From the NCBI GenBank assembly GCA_023426575.1, contig JAFAAL010000021.1, positions 1 through 64,000 of the forward strand: a DNA stretch of 64,000 bases, in the 5' to 3' direction. This document shows positions 26,675 to 34,000 of the stretch, piece by piece; positions within the stretch are counted from its first letter, which is position 1; each line of letters starts with the position of its first letter. The notes beneath the pieces were generated by a model, which saw only the letters and a program-made list of their open reading frames with translations, searched no databases and was not told the origin of the DNA. This DNA comes from Bacillota bacterium (GTDB lineage: Bacteria; Bacillota; Clostridia; Saccharofermentanales; DTU023). The position numbers were made by a program, and so were the translations under genes.

Positions 26675-28095
26675 GATTCCAGCCCTGAAGCTGAGAGATA
26701 GAGGGCAGGCGTGAAGAGATCCGCATGCCCTCTTTTTGGCTCGCCAAAGTAGAGAGAGGCGGCCCGGCGCTCGATGGCCACCTGGTAGGCGATGGCCTCC
26801 TCTTGGCGCTTGCAAAGCTCTGAGAAACGACTGGCGACGGGCAGGCCAAACTGCCTCTTGCTGCGCCTCAGATAGCTCTTGCCTCGCTTGTTATAGGCGA
26901 GGACCTCTGTCCAAGCGGGGGCTCTGTAGGCTGTGTAGGAGGCTGCTTTCAAATTGAGCAGCAGAGAGGTCAGAGCTCTTTGGACCCTGCTTCTGGGGAA
27001 GGCGCGCTCAGAGAGGGCTGAGACGAGAATCTCCGTGAGATAAGGACTGCGCTCCAAATCGCTCAAGATGAGCTGCTGGGCCCGCTGGGCCAAGCCGTTC
27101 TGCCAATCGCGCAGTGATTCGAGCTCATGCGGCGTGCTGCGGACAAGTAAGTCGAGGTAGGCCTCGCCGTAGTCCTCTAGAAAGTGGAGTTCTGGCGCGT
27201 CCAGGAGAGCGGCCAGGCTCGGAATGGGAACTTGCCGTCGCAATCTCTCAATGGCCTGGATCGAAAAGTCAGCGCGGCCTCTAAGTTCGCGGAGAACTTG
27301 GCGGATGGCCGAGGCGGACGCCGCGGAATCCCCACTGGCTCTGCAGATGAGAGAACTTTCGCTCTCGCCAATGCGCTGCGTGGCGAAAATATGTCTGGGC
27401 AGAGAGCGCAGCGTCTCAGGCGATTGGACGGCTGTCAGTAGAAGCGCTCGCAGATAGGTGAGAGCCAAGATCTGGTTGGGCGAGCGCAGTGTCTCCTTGA
27501 GATCTGGCTTCTCGAGGACCTGGGCGAGGGCGAGGACGCGCGCCTCAGGATAGGAGAGACCTTGAGCTAGCTGCTCCTTGAGCTCTCTCTTAAAGTTCTT
27601 GGCGGCCACTGACCAGCCTGAGTCAAAACTCTCTTTCAGACTTGGCCAGAGGGTGAGAGCTGCGTCGAGGTATCTCTCCTCAGCACTGTCTCCGGCCAAT
27701 TCGACGGCACAGGCCAGTTCTAAGTCTTCGAGCGCGCTCGCTGACTCGAGCCCAAAAGCTAAAAGATCGATCTCGGGCAGGGCTGTGATCACGCCGATGG
27801 CCGCAGCGCCAAAGTCTTCGGCACTGGCTGTCGAGCACATGGTCGGCAATTTCAATACGAGGTCTGCCCCTGCCCGTATCGCGAGTTCAGCACGGGCGCG
27901 AGGGGGGATGAGTCCGGGGATGCCGCGTTGGCAAAAGTAAGAGGAGAGGATGACAATCAGGGGAGCGTCGGGCGGTAGCTGGCTCCGTATCATTGCAAGT
28001 TGGGCCGCATGACCAAGATGTAGGGGATTATATTCTGCGATGAGGGCAGCTGCGCGGATTGAAGGCAGTCCATGATTTTCGGCGACATTTTCCAT
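26671..28095 (-). CDS. tmcAL: tRNA(Met) cytidine acetate ligase (TmcAL/YlbM family)
   Basis: ATP-dependent acetylation of the wobble cytidine of elongator tRNA-Met, by family. 474 residues. The nucleotidyltransferase N-terminus AALIAEYNPLHLGHAAQL gives the HxGH-type motif, followed by LSSYFCQRGIP, GADLVLKLP and SAEDFGAAAI. The stop overlaps the tyrS stop by 4 bp (convergent). No ribosome binding site is visible upstream, while a TATACT box sits seven bases before the ATG, suggesting a leaderless mRNA. Confidence 0.85.
   Translation of the reverse strand: MENVAENHGLPSIRAAALIAEYNPLHLGHAAQLAMIRSQLPPDAPLIVILSSYFCQRGIPGLIPPRARAELAIRAGADLVLKLPTMCSTASAEDFGAAAIGVITALPEIDLLAFGLESASALEDLELACAVELAGDSAEERYLDAALTLWPSLKESFDSGWSVAAKNFKRELKEQLAQGLSYPEARVLALAQVLEKPDLKETLRSPNQILALTYLRALLLTAVQSPETLRSLPRHIFATQRIGESESSLICRASGDSAASASAIRQVLRELRGRADFSIQAIERLRRQVPIPSLAALLDAPELHFLEDYGEAYLDLLVRSTPHELESLRDWQNGLAQRAQQLILSDLERSPYLTEILVSALSERAFPRSRVQRALTSLLLNLKAASYTAYRAPAWTEVLAYNKRGKSYLRRSKRQFGLPVASRFSELCKRQEEAIAYQVAIERRAASLYFGEPKRGHADLFTPALYLSASGLES
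26700..26737 (+). terminator. Intrinsic terminator for tyrS embedded in tmcAL coding sequence
   Basis: An 8-bp stem (26700-26707 with 26726-26733), an inner 3-bp extension (26709-26711 with 26722-26724) and a T-run to 26737. It overlaps codons near the 3' end of the opposite-strand tmcAL gene. Confidence 0.65.
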
Positions 28096-28101
28096 GTGCG
28101 T

Positions 28102-28107
28102 AGTATA
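28102..28107 (-). promoter_or_regulatory. -10 box of tmcAL
   Basis: TATACT on the minus strand ends at 28102, seven bases before the tmcAL ATG (28095). No convincing -35 is seen. On the plus strand the overlapping TAGTAT at 28101-28106 could serve the divergent gene at 28120. Confidence 0.4.
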
Positions 28108-28119
28108 TCATGGGAGGGT

Positions 28120-29439
28120 ATGAAAGCATTTTGGAACAAGCGTTTGCTCGTGCTCGTCGCAGTCCTCGTCCTCGTCGGACTCGCACTCTTCGCCTATTTC
28201 TTTGCGAGAGAGAAGGACTCTGCTGTGACCAGACCCCTGAGCTTGGATTTAAGACCCGATCGCTATAGTGCGCTCGCTGGTCGCGAGAGCCCTCAGTGGA
28301 CACGCCTGCAGGAGTACTTCTGGCGTCATTACAAGGGAGAGTTGGGACAGGGAGATTTTCTCCTTCAATCCTGGCCCCTAGAGATCTGGGCGGATGCGGA
28401 TGCTGAGCTCGTGGCGCGCCGTCAGACGGACATGCGTGATTTCATGTGGCAGGTCGATACGGCGGGAGAGAGCTTGACAGCGCTGGCCGAGGATCAGCTG
28501 GCCTATCTGGAATACTTGATTTGCCGTGGCCAGAAGCGTGCTTTTTTCCGACAGCTACGCACTTTTCAGAACTTCTTTCTCTGTCCTGCTGAAGAGGGCG
28601 CCGGCTTCTACCGGCAGTTGAGCTTTCATGGCCAAGAGGAGCTCCATGTCGAAGCAGAGATTGAGACTGTGTGGTCCAAGGGTCTGCAATATCTCAGAGT
28701 CTTGGCCCTGGCCGAGAGTCAGTGGCCCCGAGCTCAGACTCGTGAGGCCATCGCGGCTCAGTTTCAGCAGCTCGAGGGAGCGATTAAAAATCTATCACCC
28801 AGTGTAAAGATTGTCTCAGGGGAGATTGTCTATCCACTGGTTGGGAGCGCGGAGCCTTTTCCTGAGGGGGATGAGCCCCAGCGCGAAGAAGCGGTCCTAG
28901 CCATCGCCGATTTAGACCTCTTTGCCTTGCGCGCTCTCACTGAGCTCGACCTCATCTCAAAAGATCTCTATGAGAAATATCTTGCCATCGTTGTCGGCAG
29001 TGCTCGGGGAGGGGGCTTTTTTGCAGCTTATTATGCACCGGAGACAGCGAGCTACGTGCTGGGAAGCCGGGCTTTCTTGCTGCGCAGCGAGACGAGCTTG
29101 ACGATCCTCAGTCATCTCTTGGAAGTGGCAGATCCGCAACACGAGGATGATGTTCAGCAGTGGTTTCTCCGCTTCTATGCGCGTGGCACTCTGGCCTCGA
29201 GCTATCACCTGGTGACGGGGGAGGGCATGGGGGAGCCTGAGCCAGTGGCGCTGGCGCGACTGGGACGCCTCGCTGCGCTCCAGGAGCAGTTATCACTCCA
29301 TGCGGACATCGGCCAGCAATTGGCGGCCCTCGGGCAAGCTCCTCCTTATCAAAATTCAGGAGCTCCCGTCTATCTGGCGCCAGACGGACGGAGGCTGATC
29401 TCGAGGCCCCAGCTCGAGATGCTTCTTGCTGGTTATTGA
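28120..29439 (+). CDS. Membrane-anchored protein of unknown function
   Basis: I do not recognise this 439-residue protein. A single N-terminal membrane segment (about residues 8-27, LLVLVAVLVLVGLALFAYFF) without a lipobox cysteine suggests an anchored extracellular protein. The rest is rich in Trp, Tyr, Leu and paired helices, with repeated patterns such as AIADLDLFALRALTELDLI that recall alpha/alpha-barrel glycosidases (for example GH8), but no catalytic motif can be assigned. The start at 28120 has GGGAGGG very close to it; an upstream in-frame ATG at 28072 would overlap tmcAL. It is divergent from tmcAL with a 24-bp gap, and a pta promoter follows it. Confidence 0.6.
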   Translation: MKAFWNKRLLVLVAVLVLVGLALFAYFFAREKDSAVTRPLSLDLRPDRYSALAGRESPQWTRLQEYFWRHYKGELGQGDFLLQSWPLEIWADADAELVARRQTDMRDFMWQVDTAGESLTALAEDQLAYLEYLICRGQKRAFFRQLRTFQNFFLCPAEEGAGFYRQLSFHGQEELHVEAEIETVWSKGLQYLRVLALAESQWPRAQTREAIAAQFQQLEGAIKNLSPSVKIVSGEIVYPLVGSAEPFPEGDEPQREEAVLAIADLDLFALRALTELDLISKDLYEKYLAIVVGSARGGGFFAAYYAPETASYVLGSRAFLLRSETSLTILSHLLEVADPQHEDDVQQWFLRFYARGTLASSYHLVTGEGMGEPEPVALARLGRLAALQEQLSLHADIGQQLAALGQAPPYQNSGAPVYLAPDGRRLISRPQLEMLLAGY

Positions 29440-29474
29440 GACCAAAAAGTGGGTTTGAACTCTCTGATTTCGAT

Positions 29475-29503
29475 TTGAAACTCAGCCCTGCATAACCTAT
29501 ACT
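29475..29503 (+). promoter_or_regulatory. pta-ackA promoter
   Basis: TTGAAA (29475-29480), a 17-bp spacer and TATACT (29498-29503), a good vegetative sigma factor match. It leaves a leader of about 30 nt before pta. Confidence 0.7.
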
Positions 29504-29539
29504 AGTAAAGCTAATAACCGCGTGAAATGAGGTGGCAGA

Positions 29540-30541
29540 ATGAGCTTTATCACAAACATTATCCGTAGGGCCCAGGCCGACAAGAAGAGCATTATCTTGC
29601 CCGAGAGTGCAGACCGCAGAGTTCTCGAGGCTGCTGCGAGGGCCCAGGCCGAGCAGGTCGTCCAGGTCATCTTGATCGGTTCCAAGCAGGCGATCACTGA
29701 GGCCCATCCCGATTTGGACTTTACAGCTGTCGCCTTTCACGATCCCGCGACAGACCCCAAGTTCGAAGAGCGCGTCGCGCGCCTGGTCGAACTGAGACAG
29801 CACAAGGGCATGACCGCCGAGAAGGCGCGTGAGGTCCTCAAGGACTACACGACTTATGGCATGATGCTCGTGGATTCTGGAGAGGCCGATGGACTCGTGG
29901 CGGGAGCTGTCAATTCGACAGCAGATACGCTGCGTCCAGCCCTGCAAATTCTCAAGACGAAGCCAGGGACAAAATTGGTCTCCGCCTTCTTCATGATGAT
30001 TGTGCCGGACTGTCAACATGGCGCCCAGGGCACCTTCCTCTTTGCCGACTCTGGCCTCAACGAGGATCCCGACGCCGAGGCTCTCTCGGAAATCGCCCTC
30101 TCTTCAGCGGAGTCTTTTAAATTGCTCGTCGGCGAGGAACCCGTGGTCGCGATGTGTTCTTATTCGAGCCACGGCTCAGCCAAGAGTCATCTGACGGAAA
30201 AGGTGGTCGAGGCCACGCGTCTCGCCCAAGCCAAGGCCCCAGAGCTGCGCCTCGACGGAGAACTGCAGGTGGACAGTGCTCTTGTCCCCGCCATCGCCAA
30301 GAAGAAGGCCCCTCATTCACAGGTCCAGGGTGATGCCAATATTCTCATCTTCCCCAATCTCGACTGTGGCAACATCGCTTATAAGCTGACCCAGTACCTC
30401 GCCCGGGCCGAGGCCTATGGCCCTCTGCTCCAGGGCATCCGCCGTCCCGTCAATGACCTCTCACGCGGTTGTTCTGCCGATGACATTTACGGCGTCATGG
30501 CCATCACTGCTGTCCAGGCTCAGGCCGACAGTTCGAAATAG
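29540..30541 (+). CDS. pta: Phosphate acetyltransferase
   Basis: Converts acetyl-CoA and phosphate to acetyl phosphate. 333 residues, the compact single-domain form. Seen: ILPESADRRVLEAA, DGLVAGAVNSTADTLRPALQ, ADSGLNEDPDAEALSEIA and NILIFPNLDCGNIAYKL, all typical of PTA. A GAGG lies before the ATG, and its own promoter is 37 bp upstream. It pairs with ackA 23 bp downstream for acetate-yielding ATP synthesis. Confidence 0.96.
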   Translation: MSFITNIIRRAQADKKSIILPESADRRVLEAAARAQAEQVVQVILIGSKQAITEAHPDLDFTAVAFHDPATDPKFEERVARLVELRQHKGMTAEKAREVLKDYTTYGMMLVDSGEADGLVAGAVNSTADTLRPALQILKTKPGTKLVSAFFMMIVPDCQHGAQGTFLFADSGLNEDPDAEALSEIALSSAESFKLLVGEEPVVAMCSYSSHGSAKSHLTEKVVEATRLAQAKAPELRLDGELQVDSALVPAIAKKKAPHSQVQGDANILIFPNLDCGNIAYKLTQYLARAEAYGPLLQGIRRPVNDLSRGCSADDIYGVMAITAVQAQADSSK

Positions 30542-30564
30542 TAGAGTAGAAGAAGGAGTTTCAT

Positions 30565-31776
30565 ATGTTAGTTCTCGTCATTAATGCAGGTTCATCGTCC
30601 CTGAAGTATCAGCTCTTGAACACCGAGGATGAGACGGTCCTCGCCAAGGGCCTCTGTGAGCGCATCGGCATTGCCGAACCGCGGATCAAGCACCAGCCGA
30701 CAGGCAAGGATGCCTACGTCGAGCACGTCGACATGCCAGATCACAAGGCGGCCGTGCGCCACGTCCTCGCCTGTCTTACGGATCCCGTGGTCGGCGTCAT
30801 CAAAAATCTCGCGGAGATTCAGGCGGTCGGACATCGTGTGGTGCACGGCGGTGAGCACTTTGCCGATTCGGCCCTGATCACCGATTCCGTTAAAGAGGCC
30901 ATAGTCAACTGCTATCCTCTGGCCCCTCTCCACAATCCTGCCAATATGACGGGAATTCTGGCTCTTGAAGAGGCCCTGCCCGGCGTGCCCCAGGTCGCCG
31001 TCTTCGACACGGCCTTCCATCAGACCATGCCTGAAGAGGCCTACTTCTATGCCATCCCCTATCGCTTTTACGAGCAGTACGGCATTCGTCGCTACGGCTT
31101 CCATGGCACCAGTCATAAATTTGTCGCGCGTAGGGCCTGTGAAATCTTGGGCCGACCCATCAACACGACCAATCTTGTCACCTGCCACCTCGGCAATGGC
31201 TCCTCGATCACGGCCGTTCAGGGCGGCAAGTCCATCGACACCTCTATGGGCCTGACGCCTCTCGCTGGCGTGCCCATGGGGACGCGCTCGGGCGATATCG
31301 ACCCAGCCATCGTGCCGATGTTGATGGAGAAGGAGAACCTCGGTATCAACGAGATCAACAATATTCTGAACAAGGAATCCGGTGTCTACGGCGTCTCGGG
31401 CGTCAGCTCAGACTTCCGCGATCTCGCGGAGGCCGCCAATCAGGGTGATCCCAAGGCTCAATTGGCCCTCGATCTCTTCGCCTACAGCGTCAAGAAGCTG
31501 ATCGGTGCTTACACGGCGATCATGGGTGGACTGCATGCCGTCGTCTTTACCGCAGGTATTGGCGAGAATGATACCGAGGCCCGTGACAATATCTGCAAGG
31601 GTCTGACCCGGCTGGGCCTCATTCTCGACCGCGACTACAATGCGACCATCCGTGGCAAAGAGGCCATCATCTCGAGTGAGGACTCCAAGATCAAGGTCCT
31701 CGTCGTACCGACAAATGAGGAGCTCGCCATCGCCCGGGATACGGCTGAGATTGCCGAGCACTACTTTAATCGTTAG
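30565..31776 (+). CDS. ackA: Acetate kinase
   Basis: Transfers phosphate from acetyl phosphate to ADP. 403 residues. VINAGSSSLKYQL at the N-terminus, GHRVVHGGEHF, FDTAFHQTMP, GFHGTSHKFVA and HLGNGSSITAVQGGKSIDTS are the ASKHA-fold and substrate motifs; FTAGIGEND lies near the C-terminus. GAAGGAG precedes the ATG. Forms an operon with pta. Confidence 0.98.
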   Translation: MLVLVINAGSSSLKYQLLNTEDETVLAKGLCERIGIAEPRIKHQPTGKDAYVEHVDMPDHKAAVRHVLACLTDPVVGVIKNLAEIQAVGHRVVHGGEHFADSALITDSVKEAIVNCYPLAPLHNPANMTGILALEEALPGVPQVAVFDTAFHQTMPEEAYFYAIPYRFYEQYGIRRYGFHGTSHKFVARRACEILGRPINTTNLVTCHLGNGSSITAVQGGKSIDTSMGLTPLAGVPMGTRSGDIDPAIVPMLMEKENLGINEINNILNKESGVYGVSGVSSDFRDLAEAANQGDPKAQLALDLFAYSVKKLIGAYTAIMGGLHAVVFTAGIGENDTEARDNICKGLTRLGLILDRDYNATIRGKEAIISSEDSKIKVLVVPTNEELAIARDTAEIAEHYFNR

Positions 31777-31787
31777 AATGGGAGACT

Positions 31788-32297
31788 ATGAGCTCCGAGT
31801 ACATCGATGTCAATGTCAAGATTCAATCGCTCTCCAGGAGTCAGGGGCGTCAGCTGAACCCCCTGACTCTCGAGACTTCTGGCCGCTACCACTACACTGA
31901 AGACGGGCAGTTTGAACTGCTCTGCCAAGCTGGAGGCAGTGACGATGGTGAGCTCGTGCTCAGAAGCTTTGCCGATGACGCCGTCTATATGGAGAGGAGT
32001 TCTGAGCGTGACTTCACTGTCTTCAAGGCAGGAGAGGGCAGTTTCTTCAAGTTCCCCGATGTCATTTCGGACTCTGGCCTCCAGATCGTCACGAGTCACT
32101 TGGATGTGCAGGCGCGACGGGACTCTCTAGATCTAGAGATCCGCTATGTCTACACTTTGCCCTTTGCGCCAGGTGTCAGCACAGTCATGCGAATTCAGGC
32201 GCGGGCTGCCAGCCGCCAACTGGGCTATGGGGAGCAGTTTAGCCACCGCCAGATGCTCCAGGGTTTTGAGGTGGTTGACGGCAAGACATCATTTTGA
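31788..32297 (+). CDS. DUF1934 (YwiB-like) beta-barrel protein, tentative
   Basis: 169 residues, no signal peptide. A strand-rich pattern with LETSGRYHYTEDGQFELL, VYMERSSERDFTVFKAG, a P-x-SGLQIVTSHLDV segment and LDLEIRYVYTL resembles the calycin-like DUF1934 layout (T-x-G-x-Y-x-x-x-x-G, then an R-x-G-like strand, then L-x-Y). Between ackA and rpmF many Firmicutes carry a DUF177/YceD protein, but the CxRC motif expected of DUF177 is absent. It follows ackA by 11 bp, with GGGAG before the ATG. Function unknown. Confidence 0.5.
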   Translation: MSSEYIDVNVKIQSLSRSQGRQLNPLTLETSGRYHYTEDGQFELLCQAGGSDDGELVLRSFADDAVYMERSSERDFTVFKAGEGSFFKFPDVISDSGLQIVTSHLDVQARRDSLDLEIRYVYTLPFAPGVSTVMRIQARAASRQLGYGEQFSHRQMLQGFEVVDGKTSF

Positions 32298-32316
32298 AGA
32301 CTTCGCTGATTTCGGC

Positions 32317-32345
32317 TTGACAGTTCTTTCTATATAGCTCATAAT
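32317..32345 (+). promoter_or_regulatory. rpmF promoter
   Basis: Consensus TTGACA (32317-32322), a 17-bp spacer and CATAAT (32340-32345). Transcription would start near 32352, right before the leader hairpin. Confidence 0.7.
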
Positions 32346-32355
32346 ACCCGTTGCG

Positions 32356-32374
32356 TCTGGGCATTTTGCCCAGA
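32356..32374 (+). promoter_or_regulatory. rpmF leader hairpin
   Basis: A perfect 7-bp stem (32356-32362 with 32368-32374) around a 5-nt loop, placed at the very 5' end of the predicted mRNA. No T-run follows. It may stabilise the transcript or bind a regulator. Confidence 0.45.
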
Positions 32375-32409
32375 TTCGTCACCAAAAGATCACACAGGGA
32401 GGTAAAAAA

Positions 32410-32592
32410 ATGGCAGTTCCTAAGAGAAAATGGTCAAAACAGCGTTCGCGCAGCTTGCGTGCCAATTGGAAATTGAACGCACCGAATCTGATTGAGTGCC
32501 CGCAATGCCACGAGCTGACCCTCTCCCATCATGTTTGCAAAGCTTGTGGACACTACGCTGGCAAAGAAGTAATCAAGATGGACGAAGAGTAA
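32410..32592 (+). CDS. rpmF: Ribosomal protein L32, zinc-binding form
   Basis: Large-subunit protein bL32, 60 residues. The N-terminus MAVPKRKWSKQRSRSLRANW is diagnostic, and a zinc ribbon is formed by CPQC and CKAC. Because all four cysteines are kept, this is the zinc-dependent (C+) version. GGGAGG precedes the ATG. Its own promoter and a downstream terminator make it a separate unit. Confidence 0.97.
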   Translation: MAVPKRKWSKQRSRSLRANWKLNAPNLIECPQCHELTLSHHVCKACGHYAGKEVIKMDEE

Positions 32593-32617
32593 GGTTTTTT
32601 GACAGATGGACGAGGAG

Positions 32618-32649
32618 GCAGCGAGATCAGCTTATTTCGCTGCTTTTTT
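32618..32649 (+). terminator. Intrinsic terminator after rpmF
   Basis: A 7-bp stem (32618-32624 with 32637-32643), a 12-nt loop and six Ts at 32644-32649. It lies 22 bp before the der start codon. Confidence 0.7.
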
Positions 32650-32670
32650 CATGGGCGAAAGGAGACAGAT

Positions 32671-33999
32671 ATGACACGTCAAAGAGTGGCCATCGTCGGC
32701 CGTGCCAATGTTGGTAAATCATCCCTATTTAATGCGCTGATCGGACGCCGTCAGGCCATTGTCGATGCCGTCCCCGGGGTCACACGCGATCGCCTCTTTG
32801 CCCAGGCCGAATGGTATGGCAAGACCTTTGATCTGATTGATACCGGGGGCTTTGAACCGTTTATGCAAGAGGGCTACAAGCCGCTGATCCGGGAGCAGGC
32901 CGAACTTGCGATCGACGAGGCCGATGTCATCATCTTCGTCTGTGATGTCAAGGCTGGTGTCACGGCTGATGATAAGGAAATTGCCCAGCTCCTCCGCAAG
33001 GCGAACAAGCCCGTCGTCCTCGCCGTCAACAAGATGGAGAGGCCAGATGACGAGCTCTACTCCTTTTATGAGTTGGCGCTCGGCGAGATCTTCCCGATCT
33101 CAGCCCTCCATCGCCAGGGCCTGGCCGAGCTCATGACGGAGGTGCTCTCGCACTTGCCCGATACCGAGAGTGTCGAGGAGCTTGAGGGGATTCGTCTCGC
33201 CCTCATCGGCAAGCCAAATGTCGGCAAGTCGACACTCTTCAACTATCTGCTCGGCACGGAGCGGGCCATCGTCTCGGACGAGGCGGGAACGACCCGCGAT
33301 GCTCTCAATGAGACTTTTGTCCATGAGGGGCAGGTCTACCGTCTGGTCGACACGGCGGGCCTGAGACGCAAGGCCAAGGTCGCAGACTCTGTCGAGAAGT
33401 ATTCAGCCATGCGCTCTTCGGGGGCGGTCGAGGACTGCGATGTCGCGCTGATCCTCATTGACGCGACGGAAGGTGTCACAGAGCAGGATACCAAGGTGGC
33501 AGGTCTTGCCCACAATCTCGGCAAGGCCTCCCTCTTCCTGATCAACAAGGCCGACATCCTGGCGAGTACAGAGAAGAGGCGCCCAGATATCGAGCGCCAA
33601 ATTCGTGAAAAGTTCGCCTTTATGCCCTATGCTCCCCATCTTTTTATTTCGGCTGAGACGGGTGAGAACATTTCTAAAATCTTTCCGATCATCCAGCGCA
33701 TCTATGAGAACAATTGTCGGAGAATCTCGACAGGTCTCCTCAATGAAGTGCTCGGAGAGGCGATTTTAAGGCAGCCACCGCCTCAGGATAAGGGGCGCCA
33801 GCTGAAAATTTACTACGGCACACAGATTCAGATCCAGCCGCCGACCATACTCTTTTTCTGTAATAAAAAGGAGCTCTCACACTTCTCCTATGAGCGCTTC
33901 TTGGAGAATCAACTCCGCCAGGCCTTTGACTTTGAGGGGACACCTCTCGTCATCAAGATGCGCGGCAAGCACGATCTCGGCATGTTCAAGGAGGAATAG
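32671..33999 (+). CDS. der: Ribosome-assembly GTPase Der/EngA
   Basis: Tandem GTPase needed for 50S maturation. 442 residues. First G domain: GRANVGKSSLFNAL, DTGGF, NKMERPDD. Second: GKPNVGKSTLFNYL, DTAGLRRKAK, NKADIL. A KH-like C-terminal domain follows. AAAGGAG before ATG 32671 fixes the start; the frame is open to 32599, but that would run through the terminator. Confidence 0.97.
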   Translation: MTRQRVAIVGRANVGKSSLFNALIGRRQAIVDAVPGVTRDRLFAQAEWYGKTFDLIDTGGFEPFMQEGYKPLIREQAELAIDEADVIIFVCDVKAGVTADDKEIAQLLRKANKPVVLAVNKMERPDDELYSFYELALGEIFPISALHRQGLAELMTEVLSHLPDTESVEELEGIRLALIGKPNVGKSTLFNYLLGTERAIVSDEAGTTRDALNETFVHEGQVYRLVDTAGLRRKAKVADSVEKYSAMRSSGAVEDCDVALILIDATEGVTEQDTKVAGLAHNLGKASLFLINKADILASTEKRRPDIERQIREKFAFMPYAPHLFISAETGENISKIFPIIQRIYENNCRRISTGLLNEVLGEAILRQPPPQDKGRQLKIYYGTQIQIQPPTILFFCNKKELSHFSYERFLENQLRQAFDFEGTPLVIKMRGKHDLGMFKEE

Positions 34000-34000
34000 G

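Noticed and set aside
29108..30019. 303-codon minus-strand ORF spanning the unknown gene and pta
   Set aside because: It crosses the pta promoter and two real genes and has no coding motif.
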